Source: an uncultured Lachnospiraceae bacterium (GTDB lineage Bacteria; Bacillota; Clostridia; Lachnospirales; Lachnospiraceae). Taken from it: 64,000 bases of DNA. Below are positions 17,850 through 26,833 of this stretch, in pieces. How positions within the stretch are numbered: position 1 is the stretch's first letter; each line of letters starts with the position of its first letter. The notes under the pieces were generated by a model. It saw nothing but the letters and a program-made list of their open reading frames with translations, was not told the DNA's origin and did no database searches. A program made the translations under genes and the position numbers. The DNA lies in contig CAKRJP010000011.1 in the NCBI GenBank assembly GCA_934351835.1, positions 1-64,000 on the forward strand. The letters run 5' to 3'.

Positions 17850-17915
17850 CTACTCTAACAAATATTTTCCCACGTGATCAATAATATCTTTTACATCTAA
17901 TTCGTCAAAATCCAT
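17850..17915 (-). CDS. Possible 21-residue small ORF
   Basis: In the 261-base gap between the PD-(D/E)XK nuclease and the DUF262 gene, an ATG at 17915 with GAAAGGTGTCTAAAG upstream opens a 21-codon frame (M-D-F-D-E-L-D-V-K-D-I-I-D-H-V). It is acidic and could be a leader peptide or chance. The rest of the gap is AT-rich without a clear hairpin. Confidence 0.25.
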   Translation of the reverse strand: MDFDELDVKDIIDHVGKYLLE

Positions 17916-17959
17916 CTTTAGACACCTTTCATCGAACAAACATATACCTAATCGTTACC

Positions 17960-19468
17960 TCAATAATTGCACGTATCTAATTCATCCAATTTGTTCAAAT
18001 TATAATAGTCATTTATACTCTGCACTTTCCCCCAATTTATTGGTAACCCAGCTCCAACTCTATATTGTCTATCTGTAATTTCCAACATCTTCAGTAAACA
18101 TATTTCAGCTTTTAAAGATGGCCTCTTTTTGCCACTACGTCCTGTTGTTTTCTTTATAATATGAAGTTTAATAAATTCCTTTTCAAGATCCTCTGTATAT
18201 TCCTTTTCATCAAATTTATATCCGACAACACTCCCCTTTTTATCTTTGACTTCATTAGACCATTTCAAATTATCAATTGACAGTTCATCCTCAGTTACCC
18301 TATGAAGAAACTGCAAAAAAACATTCATATTTCCATTATTTAAGCAAGCACCCGCAAATATTTTTTTTGGCAAGTCATCAAACGGGTCGCCATCCGCACA
18401 ACTATTAACATATCTAAATCCCAACTCCGTTAGTTTAAAATCTGCATTTACGAATCCGATACCATATGCAAACGCTTCTATATCAATCCGATAACTATGT
18501 GCCCGATTTCTAATATTCTCTGCAAATATTTCCCATGCCTCATCTTCAGAAATAATACCTGCGTTCAGCTGATCCACAAGAGTCTTTTTATTTTTTGTAA
18601 AAAAAATTCTATATTCCCCCGAAAGAGTTTTTATCTTCGAACACTCCTTGTGAATCTTATAGGTTGTTCCTACTTTATCATAAAGGGTAAGTACTCCCTT
18701 ATGAGCCATATACTCAAACCAATATGCTCTCCAAATTCTATTTTTTACTGTCGAACTAGAAACAGAATGTGATAAATAGGCATATATGTCTATTATTTTC
18801 TTTCGCTTCAACGCCGCAATCAATTCGGCTGGAATTAGAGATGGCGTAAATGATTCTGATTTTGACTCATCTATCTTTTTTGCCGTATAACAATACTTAT
18901 ATATATCGTCAAACTCACTACTTCCCTCCCGAAAATGAACCCAAATTGTTGAATCTTTAGACACTCCCTCAACTTTTTTGATTTCTCCAGAATGAAAATC
19001 CAACGCTCTCACCTCTTTTAAATTGCCTTTAAAAGAAACTTTCCCTGGTGCAATAAGTGATGATTTATATGTATATACACCAATTGGCGCCTTTGCATTC
19101 GCCGCATTTATGAAGTTTACAATTTGAGCTGCCGGATTTCGACATGAAAGATAGCTATCTGGCATTACAATAACTGCACCTTGATAACCTTTTGAAATAT
19201 ATGCAAAAGCCTGTCCTAACGCTGTTAATATTCCATGCACAGTTTCATTTGGACGTTTATATTCTAATGCTATTTGTACATCCTTCTTTTTTCCATTTGA
19301 AGCGCTAATCCTTCCATCTGGAAATGGCCAATTTTTATCAGGTGAAGCCCCGGCTGTTATTGTCCATTCTCCTGGACGTTTATAGATTTTAAACATCTTT
19401 TTTTGCTTTTTATCAAAAATATCTGCCAACTCACTTGCTGCAAATGCAGCTTCAACATCATGATTCAT
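17960..19468 (-). CDS. PD-(D/E)XK endonuclease-like protein of the restriction operon
   Basis: 502 residues. A nuclease signature stands near the N terminus: P50-D51 in W-P-F-P-D-G-R-I, then E69-Y-K71 at the end of the next strand (Q-I-A-L-E-Y-K-R-P), followed by a helix with L-G-Q-A-F-A-Y. The remaining 400 residues are unrecognised and may hold DNA recognition domains. Its start overlaps the vsr gene by 11 bases, with GGAGGAAG upstream, so it belongs to the same operon as two cytosine methyltransferases and McrBC-like proteins. It may be the sequence-specific nuclease or an added restriction subunit. Confidence 0.65.
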   Translation of the reverse strand: MNHDVEAAFAASELADIFDKKQKKMFKIYKRPGEWTITAGASPDKNWPFPDGRISASNGKKKDVQIALEYKRPNETVHGILTALGQAFAYISKGYQGAVIVMPDSYLSCRNPAAQIVNFINAANAKAPIGVYTYKSSLIAPGKVSFKGNLKEVRALDFHSGEIKKVEGVSKDSTIWVHFREGSSEFDDIYKYCYTAKKIDESKSESFTPSLIPAELIAALKRKKIIDIYAYLSHSVSSSTVKNRIWRAYWFEYMAHKGVLTLYDKVGTTYKIHKECSKIKTLSGEYRIFFTKNKKTLVDQLNAGIISEDEAWEIFAENIRNRAHSYRIDIEAFAYGIGFVNADFKLTELGFRYVNSCADGDPFDDLPKKIFAGACLNNGNMNVFLQFLHRVTEDELSIDNLKWSNEVKDKKGSVVGYKFDEKEYTEDLEKEFIKLHIIKKTTGRSGKKRPSLKAEICLLKMLEITDRQYRVGAGLPINWGKVQSINDYYNLNKLDELDTCNY

Positions 19469-19910
19469 CCGTATCTTCCTCCTGAATTTTCAAATGAAAA
19501 ATAGTCTCTTCAATCACTTTAATACATTCCTCTGTATTCTTCTTAATGTCATTCCCCCAAAAACGTATCACGGTCCATCCCATAAACAACAACTTCTTGT
19601 TAACTTCATCGTCCCTCTCTCTATTTCTAGAAATTTTTTTAATCCAAAACTCACTGTTATTACTCTGTTCAAGGCGAGGTTTAAGCACTTCCCAGTCTTT
19701 ACCATGAAAAAACTCGCCATCACAAAATATAGCAATTTTATACTTTGTCAAAGCGATATCTGGTTTTCCAGGTAGTTTTTTATAATTTTTCCTATACCGA
19801 TATCCTTTTTCCCACAATGCCTTACGAAGCAATACTTCAATCTTGGTATCATTAGATTTGATATGTTGCATATTCTTTCTTCGTTGTTCTGGAGTTAGTA
19901 CATCTGCCAT
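19458..19910 (-). CDS. vsr: Vsr very-short-patch repair endonuclease
   Basis: 150 residues matching Vsr throughout: T-P-E-Q-R-R-K-N-M at the start, I-K-S-N-D-T-K-I-E, then L-P-G-K-P-D-I-A-L with the catalytic aspartate, C-D-G-E-F-F-H-G and V-I-R-F-W-G-N-D. Vsr nicks at T:G mismatches that arise when 5-methylcytosine deaminates, so its presence supports active m5C methylation by the two nearby methyltransferases. AAGGAATAGAC precedes the start. It lies two bases after the McrC-like gene and overlaps the next nuclease gene. Confidence 0.93.
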   Translation of the reverse strand: MADVLTPEQRRKNMQHIKSNDTKIEVLLRKALWEKGYRYRKNYKKLPGKPDIALTKYKIAIFCDGEFFHGKDWEVLKPRLEQSNNSEFWIKKISRNRERDDEVNKKLLFMGWTVIRFWGNDIKKNTEECIKVIEETIFHLKIQEEDTDES

Positions 19911-19912
19911 GT

Positions 19913-21370
19913 CTATTCCTTCTTTTTAAAAGTATTATTCTTAATATAATCCGCAATGGCCGGATTATCTTTCATCATGCCTAATAACATTTGATGATAT
20001 TTTACAACCCGGTTCTCCATTGAATTAATTCTTCTGGCATCAAATATTTCCACTTCGCCTTGAGCCGGTAAGATTATTCCAATGTTATTTGCATTCATCA
20101 TCATACTGTACGCCAAAAGCTGAAGTCTATCATCTCGGGAATCACCCTTCATATAATCTTTGTATTTAACATCCAGCACTACTGTTTCTCCACTCTCTTG
20201 ATCAGTAAGAATTAAATCAGGTTTTATTGAACCTGAAATATATTTTCCAGGATTCACTAACCCCTCTTCTTCCAAAAAAACATCTGTTTTATTATCAAAT
20301 TTTTCTAATCTAATGCCAGTATTACTCTTACTTCTGTAAGAAGCAATACCATTTTTCTTAAGATACGCTCTCACATATACTTCAAAAAGTTTTTCCATTG
20401 ATATTGCATATGGTAAAATGTATCCAGTTGTACTAATATCACCATTTGATTCAATCGATATATCATTCAAAATCATTTTTGCCATTGCCATCACTGGTTT
20501 ATAATAGATGTAACAACCTGAAAACTTTAGTCCATTACATGCCTCACCGTCACACTGAATATCGGATATATGCTTTAATGCATTTGAACAATATGAAATC
20601 ATACTAGCATAATTATTGTTATCCTTGCTATAATCTTTAAAATACTTAATAATAAACCGCTTTGATTTTTTCAATGCCGCCTTTAAAATTTGATTTTCAA
20701 TAATATCATCCGAAAATCGTAAATATCGACAATAAAATCTGTCATTTCTACCACGCATAGTATTGACTCTTATGTTTTTTTCAATGACAATTTTTCCCTT
20801 AACTTTTCCAGTGAGATTTCCCTCTTCTTTCAGCATTCTTCCCATAAGCGGCTTCCTACATAATAATCTAAGTAATGTAAGAAACACTGTAACTGTAATG
20901 ATACTATTCTCATCAGAAATTCCATCATCAACTCTTAATGGCTTTTCATTTCCAAAAAAATAGAAAATTTCATTTCGATCAATTGCCTCTATATCTCGTT
21001 CCTTATATCTATTGCTGTTTGTTTGAGGAGCCATATAACGGTCAAACTCATCGTCATCTCGTATATAATTCAACAACTCCACAACCTTCACATTGAATCT
21101 AGGGATAACTTTTATAAGTAATTCGTTTCCTTCAACATCATACAAGGTTTCATTATCAACTGACTTTATTCTACAAATTCCGACAAAATTTGATGTATAT
21201 AGTTTATTTCGATAATAATGAATACCAAGATTTACTCTAGATTCACTATATGTAATATAAAGTCTTTCAACGTCTTCACTTCTAATATAATCAGTAAATC
21301 CATCCATTCTGGTATTATCAGTTATCATATATATTCGTTTTCCATCTTTAGGTTCTTGCCATCCATTCAT
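19913..21370 (-). CDS. McrC-like nuclease subunit
   Basis: About 485 residues. The C-terminal half holds the McrC nuclease core: I-K-P-D-L-I-L followed by V-V-L-D-V-K-Y-K (a P-D...D-x-K site) and R-L-Q-L-L-A-Y-S-M-M-M. The N-terminal part carries the conserved P-R-F-N-V-K-V-V-E-L-L-N segment common to McrC. The ATG at 21370 is preferred over a GTG at 21385, because the GTG lies within the AGGTGG ribosome binding site. It sits directly behind the McrB gene; in LlaJI-type systems the McrB/McrC pair cuts unmethylated recognition sites rather than methylated DNA. Confidence 0.85.
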   Translation of the reverse strand: MNGWQEPKDGKRIYMITDNTRMDGFTDYIRSEDVERLYITYSESRVNLGIHYYRNKLYTSNFVGICRIKSVDNETLYDVEGNELLIKVIPRFNVKVVELLNYIRDDDEFDRYMAPQTNSNRYKERDIEAIDRNEIFYFFGNEKPLRVDDGISDENSIITVTVFLTLLRLLCRKPLMGRMLKEEGNLTGKVKGKIVIEKNIRVNTMRGRNDRFYCRYLRFSDDIIENQILKAALKKSKRFIIKYFKDYSKDNNNYASMISYCSNALKHISDIQCDGEACNGLKFSGCYIYYKPVMAMAKMILNDISIESNGDISTTGYILPYAISMEKLFEVYVRAYLKKNGIASYRSKSNTGIRLEKFDNKTDVFLEEEGLVNPGKYISGSIKPDLILTDQESGETVVLDVKYKDYMKGDSRDDRLQLLAYSMMMNANNIGIILPAQGEVEIFDARRINSMENRVVKYHQMLLGMMKDNPAIADYIKNNTFKKKE

Positions 21371-21385
21371 ATAACCTACTACCAC

Positions 21386-24049
21386 CTATTCTATAAGATC
21401 ATTAAATATATTCTCAATGTCCTCTCTTTGAGATGTCATATTTATTTTCCCGGCGATACAATTTAGGAATCCGTTAAATCCATTTGTTTCTTCACTAATG
21501 TCAAAATTGATAATACCATCTTTATAATACTCCTTTAAGATAGGAATAATCTGATATTCAAACCTCTTCATCAACTTATCTTTACTATCAACAAGGAAAT
21601 ATGTATGGCCAATCTGTACATCTTCTTTTCTATATTCAGAACTTAGATAATTTTCTTCAAAAAGGGTTGCAACATTCTCAAAAAGTTTACATGCTTGAGC
21701 ATTCAGTTCCAACTGTTGACCACCTTTCTCTGCCTTATATTCCTGAATAACTTTTATATCTGGCAATTGTTCAAAGAAAAGGAATCTTCTCCTAATAGCA
21801 TAATCTATTCCTCCAATAGACTTATCTGCAGTATTCATCGTTCCAATAATATAAAGATTATCTGGTATACTTATTCGGTTGTTATTATTAACAGAATAAA
21901 GGGTTGCAACCGGCTCCGTTCTATACTCAAGTCCATAAATCAATTCACCAAATACTGTCGCAAGATTTGCACGATTGATTTCGTCAATAATCAAGAAAAA
22001 TTTTGTCTTTTTATGCTTCTTTGCAAGCTCTGCTATATTACCCAAAACTTTATTCACTGTTTCATATAATATTGTATCAGTTCCCGGTTTAGTAGACACC
22101 TTGATTCCTCTAATGAAATCTTCATATCCATATGATGGATGGAACTGCACTATATCCCATGCAATTTCCGGCTCGCCTTTTCCCTTGAATAGTTTTGCAC
22201 AGTATTTATCTTCGGCAGAATAATCAGCAATTTGAAGATCCGCCAATTCCTCATCAGTACAGTTATGTGCCATATATTTTAAAAAAGCTTTTGCCGAATA
22301 TGTTTTTGATGTTCCAGGCGGTCCTTGAAGTATCATTTGTTTTATTCCAAGAAGTTCCATTGTTTCTTCATACTCTTTATAAATTAAATCGCTCATTTTA
22401 TTATCCACTCCTTCCAGGATTACTTCCGATCCATCTTCTACCATAATCGCATCTCCAAGATTGCTCCAAAGAATTGTAAGTGCGGCTATTCGTTTTCGAA
22501 CGATTTCATTAGCCTCTTGATTATATATAGCTTCCTCCTGTTTCCATTCTTTGTCCACTCTACCAATCTTTTTTACACTCTTTGGTTCAATTTTCTTAAA
22601 ATCGTTTAAGAATAAATCCCATTCATCTTTTATATAATCTAACAATTTCTGTTTATTCCTATCTGCCGAATTACTCTTCAAATAAAGCGTATATCCTTCT
22701 ATTAAAGCCTGATAGTACTGCCATACTATTCTAAACAATACAAGATTGCCTCCAAACGATTCCCCAAGTCTGTAACCATTTGTATTTTCCCAGCAAGCTG
22801 CTTTAACATAATCCTTAGGATGGAATCCACCTGTAAAATGATATTCCAAATTATCCACAAGAATTGTACCACCATTATACAGACATCTTCCATCTGATTT
22901 TCCACTTCTACGAATCTTATTATGTTGTATGCTATCAGCAATCAACATAGCCTGGTAAGTGACTCCCCCAACTTCCATTTCACGATAACACACTTTTTTA
23001 TTAAACAAAATTGTATTTTTTATTTGTTCATCTGTAAGTAGTTTCTGGTCTATTATCCTTCCAACAAGATTCTCTATCGGAATCGAACTACACTTTCTTG
23101 TAGAATCTTCACTTATAAATTGCGCCGCTGTCACTCCATATCTATATTCACTAAAACTACTTTTCTGCATATTTTTATCGACAGCTACTTTCTTTTTTAT
23201 ACATGCAGCTTCCAATAAATGAACTGACTCTTCTGCAGTACTGTCAAGTATCCCCTCCGAAATATATTGCTTCAACATCGGAATCAATTGATATCTGATT
23301 TTTAATGAAACATTATTTCCACTAAAGTACCCATGTCCAAGGAAATATTTACTTTGATCATATGTACTATGCCGATATTGCACATCAAGATAATTCAACA
23401 CCAAACTACGCACCTGATCATAATAAACAGCATTTTCTGTTTCTAAATCTTCTGTAATATATTCAATTTCTGATAATATTTCTCTGACATAAAATTTGCT
23501 TATGAGATCACTTGAAAGCAGAATCGCACCTGTCTCCGCGGCATTATAAGTCCCTATAATATAAAAATTAGGTGGAATTTCAACTATAATTCCAGAATTC
23601 AGACAGAGCTTCTCTTTTTCTCCTTCTAATCCAATTGCATTTACTGCATCACCTATAAGTGTAGATACATCGTTTCGCTGCAAATCATCCATAATAAGAA
23701 CATATTTAGTTCCTTTACCTTCATTATAATCAACTGCTGCTCTGATAATTGTCTCAAGAAGGACTTTATCTTTGTATTCAAAAAACATCTTACCGGATTC
23801 GGTGCCAGCTGTTATTCCACCTACAATATCCTCGTATGTAACACTATTATGGCACGAAATAATCTCTACGTTTACCGTTTGATCTTTGCTTGACGGAAAG
23901 CAACTATATTTTCTTTCAACCAACTTTTCCGAAATCTTTTTAGCCAGATACGTTTTCCCTACTCCTGTATTACCAGTAAGTAAAATAGCTTTTTTCTCAA
24001 AAAGTGCCTCTATCATTTCATCCAGCAATCTCTTCGTCTTTATTGTCAT
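21386..24049 (-). CDS. McrB-like protein with two AAA+ modules
   Basis: 887 residues, about twice the length of E. coli McrB (459). The second module is canonical: Walker A GPPGTSKT at 576-583, F-H-P-S-Y-G-Y-E-D-F-I at 636-646, Walker B LIIDEINRA near 686-694 and the McrB signature M-N-T-A-D-K-S near 738-744 followed by A-I-R-R-R-F. The first module is a diverged copy: Walker A GNTGVGKT at 26-33, C-H-N-S-V-T-Y-E-D-I-V at 66-76, V-L-I-M-D-D-L-Q near 117-124 and G-T-Y-N-A-A-E-T-G near 166-174, where the signature asparagine and arginines have drifted. A 250-residue linker joins them. AAGGTGATG precedes the start. Expected role: GTP/ATP-driven translocase that activates McrC. Confidence 0.88.
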   Translation of the reverse strand: MTIKTKRLLDEMIEALFEKKAILLTGNTGVGKTYLAKKISEKLVERKYSCFPSSKDQTVNVEIISCHNSVTYEDIVGGITAGTESGKMFFEYKDKVLLETIIRAAVDYNEGKGTKYVLIMDDLQRNDVSTLIGDAVNAIGLEGEKEKLCLNSGIIVEIPPNFYIIGTYNAAETGAILLSSDLISKFYVREILSEIEYITEDLETENAVYYDQVRSLVLNYLDVQYRHSTYDQSKYFLGHGYFSGNNVSLKIRYQLIPMLKQYISEGILDSTAEESVHLLEAACIKKKVAVDKNMQKSSFSEYRYGVTAAQFISEDSTRKCSSIPIENLVGRIIDQKLLTDEQIKNTILFNKKVCYREMEVGGVTYQAMLIADSIQHNKIRRSGKSDGRCLYNGGTILVDNLEYHFTGGFHPKDYVKAACWENTNGYRLGESFGGNLVLFRIVWQYYQALIEGYTLYLKSNSADRNKQKLLDYIKDEWDLFLNDFKKIEPKSVKKIGRVDKEWKQEEAIYNQEANEIVRKRIAALTILWSNLGDAIMVEDGSEVILEGVDNKMSDLIYKEYEETMELLGIKQMILQGPPGTSKTYSAKAFLKYMAHNCTDEELADLQIADYSAEDKYCAKLFKGKGEPEIAWDIVQFHPSYGYEDFIRGIKVSTKPGTDTILYETVNKVLGNIAELAKKHKKTKFFLIIDEINRANLATVFGELIYGLEYRTEPVATLYSVNNNNRISIPDNLYIIGTMNTADKSIGGIDYAIRRRFLFFEQLPDIKVIQEYKAEKGGQQLELNAQACKLFENVATLFEENYLSSEYRKEDVQIGHTYFLVDSKDKLMKRFEYQIIPILKEYYKDGIINFDISEETNGFNGFLNCIAGKINMTSQREDIENIFNDLIE

Positions 24050-24060
24050 AAATCATCACC

Positions 24061-25278
24061 TTAGTCTATCTCATCCATCATTTCCCCAAGTGCTAAAGCT
24101 ACACGTTTTGCCAACTGAGGTGGTACTGCATTTCCAATCATCTGATATGCATTTCCTTGTGCCCCAATAAAATCAAAGTCATCGTCAAAAGACTGTAACC
24201 TGGCAGCTTCCCTTACCGTAATAGTACGACACTGTTTCGAATCGTAGTGGATAAATCGATTACCATCTTTATATAAATGAGCAATAATTGTCGTACTTGG
24301 AAGATCTGGTTCTAATACATGATACCTATGAATTGGTGATTTTGATCCAACCTTCTTTTCATACAATTCGCTAATTTTCTTGCTATTATATTCTCGCTTT
24401 CCAGACTCAATATCCTCTGCCAAAATTTTGAATGTATCCATATCCCGAAGATTATGATATCTTGGCTTATGCCATGTGATATTTAATTCTGGTACGGCAT
24501 GTGATTTGCGTTTCTTATGATGTTCTTCATCATAAAACGGCTCACATACCGGAAGATCTCCAATAGCTTCTTTCACAGTTATTTTTTTTGTCACTTTATA
24601 TTTTGGAAGAATATCTTTATAAAAAGCATTCAACATCCTTTGAGTATTTTTATATTTTCTGTTATCTATACCAACAATGATCATTCTCTCTCGATTCTGT
24701 GGCACGCCAAAATCACTTGCATTCACTTTTGTAATTTTTAAATCTTCAATAATATCATACCCTATATCAGCAAACCCCTGTTTAATTAAATCAGTAATTG
24801 GCGTTCCATCTGGAGCTGCGCTAAGAATCCCCGGAACATTTTCAAATACAAAAACCTTAGGTCTATACCTATTTACAACACTTAAATAGTGTTCAAAAAG
24901 GTAATTTCTATAATCATCTCGCATACCATTTTCATCACGAACCCTTCCAGCAACAGAATATGCCTGACAAGGGGGACCACCAATAATCACATCAATTCCC
25001 TGAGCCTTATTTACAAAATAATCAAGCCCTTTTCCACCGCCAAATTTTTCATCATCCCATCCCGCAAAAAGTTCTGTTTCTCTTTGAATATCAAAATGCA
25101 TAACTCTCTCTGCCGCATCTTTTACTTTCCACTTTGTTTCCAGTCTACGGATAAGTGTATTTACTTGTGGTTTAAGCCATTCTACAGCCGCAACATCTAT
25201 ATATCTGCCAGTCTGAAGGAAGCCATCTTCAAGTCCTCCACAGCCGGCAAATAAATCAATAAACTTATATTTTTTCAT
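24061..25278 (-). CDS. DNA cytosine-5 methyltransferase, first of two
   Basis: 405 residues. Motif I F-I-D-L-F-A-G-C-G-G at 6-15, motif IV G-G-P-P-C-Q at 100-105 with catalytic C104, motif VI F-E-N-V-P-G, motif VIII Q-N-R-E-R-M-I-I-V-G and motif X G-N-A-V-P-P near the end are all present, so it should be active. The target recognition domain lies between VIII and IX and differs from that of the neighbouring methyltransferase. It starts two bases after that gene, with GGAGAGTAATA upstream, and precedes the McrB gene by 11 bases. Confidence 0.93.
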   Translation of the reverse strand: MKKYKFIDLFAGCGGLEDGFLQTGRYIDVAAVEWLKPQVNTLIRRLETKWKVKDAAERVMHFDIQRETELFAGWDDEKFGGGKGLDYFVNKAQGIDVIIGGPPCQAYSVAGRVRDENGMRDDYRNYLFEHYLSVVNRYRPKVFVFENVPGILSAAPDGTPITDLIKQGFADIGYDIIEDLKITKVNASDFGVPQNRERMIIVGIDNRKYKNTQRMLNAFYKDILPKYKVTKKITVKEAIGDLPVCEPFYDEEHHKKRKSHAVPELNITWHKPRYHNLRDMDTFKILAEDIESGKREYNSKKISELYEKKVGSKSPIHRYHVLEPDLPSTTIIAHLYKDGNRFIHYDSKQCRTITVREAARLQSFDDDFDFIGAQGNAYQMIGNAVPPQLAKRVALALGEMMDEID

Positions 25279-25280
25279 TA

Positions 25281-26366
25281 TTACTCTCCATCTTTTAAAT
25301 AAGGTATTAAAGCCTCAGCCACAACCTGTCCCAGCATCGGAGGGACTGCATTCCCTACCTGTCGATACTGTTCCGATTTGTTACCATAAAAAATAAAATC
25401 ATCCGGGAAACTTTGTAATCTTGCACTTTCTCTTACAGTTGGTATTCTATTCCATTTATAGTGAAAATGCGATCTATGACCAGTATTTATTGTAAGCGAC
25501 GGCTTCTTGCTATGATATCTTGTAAGCGCTTCATGATATTTATACATACCTCGATATTCTTCTGGCAATGCTTTATAATTTTTTCCTTCTGGTACTAATG
25601 AAATCATACGCTTTGTTTTTTCAATCGGAATACTTCCAATATGATTCTGAACTTTTGCAGATCTTTCTCTCATTTTTTTCTGATAATCATTCTGAGGCTC
25701 TGTAACATAATCCTGAAATTCTTCGCCATAAATAATCTCTCCATCTGGCTTCTGCAGAGAAGGAAGATCTCCAATTGCCTCCTCACAAGTTATATAATGC
25801 TCCTTATCCACTGTCGGAGATGGGAAAACAAACTCTTTATTATAATCTCTAAGTCCAACAAAAAAAACTCTTTTTCTTCTCTGTGGGAGTCCATAATCCG
25901 GTGCATACATCAATTTAGGCACCATTTTATAACCTATCTTAGCAAAATCTTCTACAACACGCTTAGCTCCAATCCCCCCATTAGTTTGTACCATTCCCGG
26001 AACATTCTCCAATACTACAACTTGAGGATTAACTCGTTCTGCCAGTTCTACCATTGCAGTGTATAGTGTATTTCTCTTATCATTCATATCTCTTGGCCCT
26101 GCAACAGAAAACCCCTGACAAGGAGGTCCACCAACAAGAACATCTAATTTAATACCTTTTTCTTTAAGAAAACTAATAATCACATCAATATTACTATGAT
26201 CAAACAAATCCAATTTCATTGCCTCTGCCTTACCATGATTTGCCTTAAAAGTTTTAAGAGCTGCATCATCAAAATCAACTCCCAAAACCACATCATATCC
26301 GGCATCATAAAAACCTCTTGAAAGGCCTCCAGCTCCTGAAAATAAATCTAATACTTTATATGCCAT
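25281..26366 (-). CDS. DNA cytosine-5 methyltransferase, second of two
   Basis: 361 residues with all main m5C methyltransferase motifs: V-L-D-L-F-S-G-A-G-G at 5-14, V-G-G-P-P-C-Q-G-F-S with catalytic C83, L-E-N-V-P-G-M-V, L-P-Q-R-R-K-R-V-F-F-V-G and Q-V-G-N-A-V-P-P. Two non-identical m5C methyltransferases in one operon are typical of systems with an asymmetric recognition site, each enzyme modifying one strand (as in LlaJI). It starts 25 bases after a small HTH gene. Confidence 0.93.
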   Translation of the reverse strand: MAYKVLDLFSGAGGLSRGFYDAGYDVVLGVDFDDAALKTFKANHGKAEAMKLDLFDHSNIDVIISFLKEKGIKLDVLVGGPPCQGFSVAGPRDMNDKRNTLYTAMVELAERVNPQVVVLENVPGMVQTNGGIGAKRVVEDFAKIGYKMVPKLMYAPDYGLPQRRKRVFFVGLRDYNKEFVFPSPTVDKEHYITCEEAIGDLPSLQKPDGEIIYGEEFQDYVTEPQNDYQKKMRERSAKVQNHIGSIPIEKTKRMISLVPEGKNYKALPEEYRGMYKYHEALTRYHSKKPSLTINTGHRSHFHYKWNRIPTVRESARLQSFPDDFIFYGNKSEQYRQVGNAVPPMLGQVVAEALIPYLKDGE

Positions 26367-26391
26367 TATTTCATCCTCGTTTCATTACTTA

Positions 26392-26586
26392 TTATTCAGC
26401 ACTTTGGCCGCTTTTTACCCATGCATCTAATTCAGAAAACTTAAATTTCCATTGTTTTCCTATTTTATGTGCCGGAATATCTTTGCCTTTTCTAATCCAT
26501 CCTCGTATTGTAACAGTTTTTACCCCCAGATGTTCTGCAGCATCATCTATGCTCATCCATTTTTCATTCACATTATTATCAATCAT
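26392..26586 (-). CDS. Excisionase-family HTH protein heading the restriction operon
   Basis: About 64 residues with a MerR/excisionase-type winged helix: M-S-I-D-D-A-A-E-H-L-G-V-K-T-V-T-I-R-G-W-I-R, then K-I-G-K-Q-W-K-F. The start at 26586 has GGGTGAAGAG before it. It is first in the restriction operon and so is well placed to be a controller that times methylase and nuclease expression, though that is inference. Confidence 0.75.
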   Translation of the reverse strand: MIDNNVNEKWMSIDDAAEHLGVKTVTIRGWIRKGKDIPAHKIGKQWKFKFSELDAWVKSGQSAE

Positions 26587-26631
26587 CTCTTCACCCAAAC
26601 CTTTTGATAAATAATTCAATTTTACTTATAT

Positions 26632-26661
26632 ATAGTATCATAAATCCATTTTAACTTTCAA
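26632..26661 (-). promoter_or_regulatory. Likely promoter of the restriction-modification operon
   Basis: On the minus strand TTGAAA (26661-26656) and TACTAT (26637-26632) are 18 bases apart, about 45-75 bases upstream of the HTH start. The surrounding 214-base gap (26620-26833) is AT-rich and shows no other clear element except a TTGACA near 26750 without a matching -10 box. Confidence 0.45.
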
Positions 26662-26833
26662 TTTATTTACTGTTATTTGTTAATATTTGTTTCTGTTTTG
26701 TGGTTATCATTACATCCAAATGTCATACTTAAAAACAGATTCCGATATACTGTCAACAATTCAGTAAATCAAAATCTGCTTCATATTTTTAATAGATTTT
26801 CTGTCCTCTTAAAATTCTTTAAATATTCTTATC

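Noticed and set aside
19913..24049. McrBC as a classic methyl-dependent type IV system
   Set aside because: The genes are locked in one operon with two m5C methyltransferases and vsr, which fits LlaJI/BsuMI-type cutting of unmethylated sites better.
26740..26760. TTGACA near 26750 as the restriction operon promoter
   Set aside because: No acceptable -10 box lies 16-18 bases downstream; the TTGAAA/TACTAT pair nearer the gene is better.
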